Source: Micromonospora sp. WMMD961
GTDB taxonomy: Bacteria > Actinomycetota > Actinomycetes > Mycobacteriales > Micromonosporaceae
Reading direction: 5' to 3'
NCBI RefSeq assembly: GCF_029626145.1
Contig: NZ_JARUBJ010000002.1
Location: 3,817,501-3,881,500, forward strand
Length of the DNA: 64,000 nt
Positions 61,685 through 64,000 of the stretch are shown piece by piece. The first letter of the stretch is position 1. Each line of letters begins with the position of its first letter. Position numbers and translations under genes: made by a program. The notes beneath the pieces are model-generated. The model was not told the origin of the DNA and searched no databases. It saw only the letters and a list, made by a program, of their open reading frames with translations.

Positions 61685-62313
61685 GCCGCCCCTCCCGGGT
61701 CACGCGCAGCGCGCACCAACCGAGCCGCCTGTACGACGTACATCGCGCCGGCCACCCAGTAGAGCACCAGGCCCCACCAGGCCAGTCCCCACCCGATCGC
61801 TGCCGTCGCCGTCGCCGCGGCGCTCCACTCGGTCGCCAACAGCAACACCGGGAACGCCGCGAGCAGCAGGAACGTGGCGGTCTTGCCCACGTAGTGCACC
61901 GGCGGCGGCCCGTACCCGTAGCGACGCAGCACCGCCAGCGAGCCGAGCAGGAGCAACTCGCGGGCCAGCAGCGCCGCGGTGAACTGCCACGGCACCACCT
62001 CACGCGCGGTGAAGGCGACCAGGGTGGCGAGGATGTAGAGCCGGTCCGCGAGGGGGTCGAGCAGCTCGCCGAGTCGGCTCACCTGGCGCAGGCGGCGGGC
62101 TATCCAACCGTCGACCCAGTCGGTGGTGCCGCCGATGGCGAGCACGACGATCGCCGCCACGTCGGCCCGGCTGACCAGGAAGAGGTAGAGGAAGAGCGGC
62201 ACGCCCAGCAGGCGCCCGAAGCTGATCAGGTTGGGCAGGGTGAGCACCTGGTTGCCGGGGGTCTGGTCACCGGTGTCCGGCGGTTGCTCTGCCCGGGCCG
62301 GCCGACGCGACAC
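61681..62313 (-). CDS. pgsA: CDP-alcohol phosphatidyltransferase (PgsA-like)
   Basis: A 210-residue membrane enzyme. The CDP-alcohol motif DG..AR........G...D...D is seen in DWVDGWIARRLRQVSRLGEL, continuing LDPLADR. NLISFGRLLGVPLFLYLF is the first helix. It should make phosphatidylglycerophosphate or, as its M. tuberculosis counterpart Rv1822 (PgsA2), a related cardiolipin-pathway lipid. GTG 62313 has GGAGGAGG upstream. First gene of the DUF881 operon; TATAGT upstream on the minus strand is a candidate -10. Confidence 0.88.
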   Translation of the reverse strand: MSRRPARAEQPPDTGDQTPGNQVLTLPNLISFGRLLGVPLFLYLFLVSRADVAAIVVLAIGGTTDWVDGWIARRLRQVSRLGELLDPLADRLYILATLVAFTAREVVPWQFTAALLARELLLLGSLAVLRRYGYGPPPVHYVGKTATFLLLAAFPVLLLATEWSAAATATAAIGWGLAWWGLVLYWVAGAMYVVQAARLVRAARDPGGAA

Positions 62314-62435
62314 CGATCCTCCTCCACGGCACGTGGGCCCCCAGCCGACGTCGGGCGTGGCTGAGGGGTGTGCGTGCTGTCGGGCCGGCCACCGCCGGCT
62401 CCCCTGCGGCCCCGGGCGGGGCCCTCCCCTGACAC

Positions 62436-62462
62436 GGCCCGCGATCTCGATGATCGCGGGCC
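62436..62462. terminator. Hairpin in the MarR-pgsA gap
   Basis: GGCCCGCGATC, loop TCGAT, GATCGCGGGCC: perfect 11-bp stem about 120 bases upstream of pgsA and 140 bases past the MarR stop. Either the terminator of the MarR transcript or a leader structure of pgsA. The rest of the 290-base gap shows no reading frame of note. Confidence 0.5.
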
Positions 62463-62590
62463 GGTAAGTGCGCTGTCACTATATCGGGCTTGCGCTGAGC
62501 TCCCGGGTGCCGCCGCGTGGCATCCGGTGCGGTCTTGCCGCACTGTGGCGTGGATCACCACGTGTAGAGCGTCCTAGGATACTAGTGGAA

Positions 62591-62609
62591 GCCTGACTCC
62601 GGGTCAGGC
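62591..62609 (-). terminator. Hairpin at the MarR stop codon
   Basis: GCCTGAC, 5-base loop, GTCAGGC, overlapping the stop codon of the leftward MarR gene; short stem, followed on the minus strand by TTCC. Weak terminator candidate. Confidence 0.4.
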
Positions 62610-63125
62610 CGTCTGCGCCGCCGGATCGGTCTGCTGCTCGGGCCCCGGCTGCGTCGCCGCCCGGGCGAACCCGACCAACGCCAGCAACAGATCGTGTTGC
62701 ATCCGCGTCGGCATCCGATCCAACACCGCCTGCACCGCACGCTGCCGTCGCTCGGCCAACTCCCCCAACAGGGTCAACGCGGCCGGGGTCGGCACCAGCC
62801 GCACCTCGCGTCGGTCCCGTGGATCGGCCACCCGACGCAACAGCCCGGTCGCCTCCAGCCGGTCGCAGAGACGGCTCGCCGACGACGGCACCACGTCCAG
62901 TAGCTCCGCCAACCCGTTGACGTTGGTCTCCTGCCGGCCACTGATCAGTGTCAGCACCCGCAACTGGGTGGGCGGCACCTGGTGGCGCGACGCGGCCGAG
63001 TCGAGGACGGCGATCAGTGCCTCGGCAGCCGCGTTGATCGCCGCGGCGAGATCCGCAGGTCGCTCCACCCGATGTCCCCTGCCGTCGTCGCGCTGCTGGC
63101 CGCCCGGCGAAGCGGCGGCCCTCAC
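62604..63125 (-). CDS. MarR-family regulator
   Basis: A 173-residue MarR protein (ADLAAAINAAAEALIAVLDS; VPPTQLRVLTLISGRQETNV, LAELLDVVPSSASRLCDRLEATGLLRR, DPRDRREVRLVPTPAALTLLG). The GTG start overlaps the TGA of the phosphatase gene upstream (GTGA), so the two are co-translated. This pairing of a SpoIIE-type phosphatase with a MarR regulator suggests that both belong to one stress-signalling unit. Confidence 0.85.
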   Translation of the reverse strand: MRAAASPGGQQRDDGRGHRVERPADLAAAINAAAEALIAVLDSAASRHQVPPTQLRVLTLISGRQETNVNGLAELLDVVPSSASRLCDRLEATGLLRRVADPRDRREVRLVPTPAALTLLGELAERRQRAVQAVLDRMPTRMQHDLLLALVGFARAATQPGPEQQTDPAAQTA

Positions 63126-64000
63126 CCGTTGCCCCGCTCACGTGGACCGCGCCAGTCCAGACAGACCACGACTGCGTCGTCCCGCAGATCGGACTCCGCG
63201 TGGTAGGCGTGCAGCTCGCGCATCACCGTACCAACCGCCTCGGCCGCCGGCTGCAACCGCGTGGCGCGCAGGGAGCGCGCCATCACGCGCTGCCCGTACG
63301 GCTCCTGACCCGGGGGCTCGGCGGCCCACACCCCGTCGCTCACCACGAACAGGCGGTCACCCGGTTCGAGGCGCAACTCCTGCAGCTCGTAGCGAGTCTC
63401 CGCGAACATCCCCAACGGCAGCTGCTGGTCCAGCTTGATCTGTTCCACCACGGACCCCCGCATCCGCAGCAGGTGCGGGGAACCGGCATCGACCGCCCGC
63501 ACCTGACCGCTGCGAGTGTCCACCTCCAGCAGCAGGGTGGCCACGTACCGCTGGCCCCGGTGTTGGTAGAAGACCGTGTCCGAGGCCAACTCGGCCTGCT
63601 CCACCAGGCCCCCGCCGGAACGACGCGCGTTGCGCATCGCGTTGACCGTGACCGAGGTCAGCATCGACGCGGCCAGACCGCTGCCCTCGCCGTTGAGCAC
63701 CGTCAGGGTGAGACGGTGCCCGTCCAGGGACCAGTCGAAGTGGTCCCCACCCACGGAGTACGCCGGCTCCAGCTGACCCGCCAGGTCGAAGGCCTCGTGC
63801 GCCACGCTGCGACCGGGCAGCAGGTCCCACTGCATCTCGGCGGCCATCGTGAGTCGCTCGCGGCGGCGCGCCCGCCGGTAACGGTCGGTCTCCCGGTCGG
63901 CCGCGCGCATCGCCACCGCCAGAGCGCCGGCCATGTCCGTCGCGCGGCCGGTGACCGCCGGGCCGGGTACGTCGGAAAGCTCGATCAGCAGCACACCCAG
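63122..64000 (-). CDS. SpoIIE-type PP2C phosphatase, partial (N-terminus beyond right edge)
   Basis: At least 292 C-terminal residues of a PPM-type serine phosphatase: a linker helix (RRARRRERLTMAAEMQWDLLP), then SVGGDHFDWSLDGHRLTLTVL, NGEGSGLAASMLTSVTVNAMR, VDAGSPHLLRMRG, GDRLFVVSDGVW and DLRDDAVVVCLDW. The family dephosphorylates anti-sigma-factor antagonists in partner-switching cascades. The frame is open to the window end (64000), so an N-terminal sensor such as GAF or PAS may lie outside. The usual DVxGHG motif reads LNGEGSG, a variant that should be checked for activity. Confidence 0.8.
   Translation of the reverse strand: MGVLLIELSDVPGPAVTGRATDMAGALAVAMRAADRETDRYRRARRRERLTMAAEMQWDLLPGRSVAHEAFDLAGQLEPAYSVGGDHFDWSLDGHRLTLTVLNGEGSGLAASMLTSVTVNAMRNARRSGGGLVEQAELASDTVFYQHRGQRYVATLLLEVDTRSGQVRAVDAGSPHLLRMRGSVVEQIKLDQQLPLGMFAETRYELQELRLEPGDRLFVVSDGVWAAEPPGQEPYGQRVMARSLRATRLQPAAEAVGTVMRELHAYHAESDLRDDAVVVCLDWRGPRERGNG

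Overview
The window is very G+C-rich actinomycete chromosome, most likely from Micromonospora or a close relative in the Micromonosporaceae. The evidence is frequent GTG starts, dense overlapping genes with ATGA/GTGA junctions, an XRE/DUF397 pair, DUF5999, a SapB-type (ram) lanthipeptide cluster, a GarA FHA protein, DivIVA, and a block with the same gene order as Mycobacterium tuberculosis Rv1822-Rv1830. I see no rRNA, tRNA, insertion sequence, prophage or CRISPR array. No gene-free stretch exceeds about 300 bases.

Left part (1-17.7 kb): coupled microprotein genes at the edge; an XRE/DUF397 regulator pair; a deletion scar where a divergent MFS/MarR pair lost both N-termini; an HspR-type (HAIR) regulated hsp20; a tyrosine recombinase; a PQQ-type beta-propeller protein; an acyl-CoA dehydrogenase; LtrA followed by an internally deleted LtrA copy; a leftward plsC-glpQ-MFS-tdk group; and cydAB behind a triple half-site operator.

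Middle (17.7-38 kb): two divergent MarR genes around a perfect 34-bp palindrome; peroxiredoxin; an SDR; an OFA-type MFS transporter with a 41-residue partner; zwf; a uronate-dehydrogenase-like SDR and a hydrolase. Then comes the centrepiece, ramC-ramS-ramA-ramB with two RamR-type regulators, expected to make and export a SapB-like morphogen for aerial growth. A low-complexity secreted protein and a second tyrosine recombinase follow.

Right part (38-64 kb): a fasciclin lipoprotein and an M14 carboxypeptidase with a repeat tail; a metallo-hydrolase coupled to a frameshifted alpha/beta hydrolase; a nuclease-fold protein; a TSUP exporter; peptide deformylase; pabB; gcvP under a glycine riboswitch; a sirtuin; a MerR-PP2C fusion; DivIVA next to two haemoglobins. 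The conserved block MerR/DUF151/FtsR/GarA/GcvH/DUF881/Sbp/DUF881/PgsA links the glycine cleavage H protein, control of 2-oxoglutarate metabolism, cell-division regulation and phospholipid synthesis. A MarR gene and a partial SpoIIE-type phosphatase close the window.

The best-supported system is the ram cluster, a known type. Less ordinary features are the ramC/ramS overlap, complementary decay of the two RamR receivers, the MerR-PP2C fusion, the 34-bp operator, the cyd operator, and three lesions caught mid-decay (MFS/MarR, LtrA, hydrolase).
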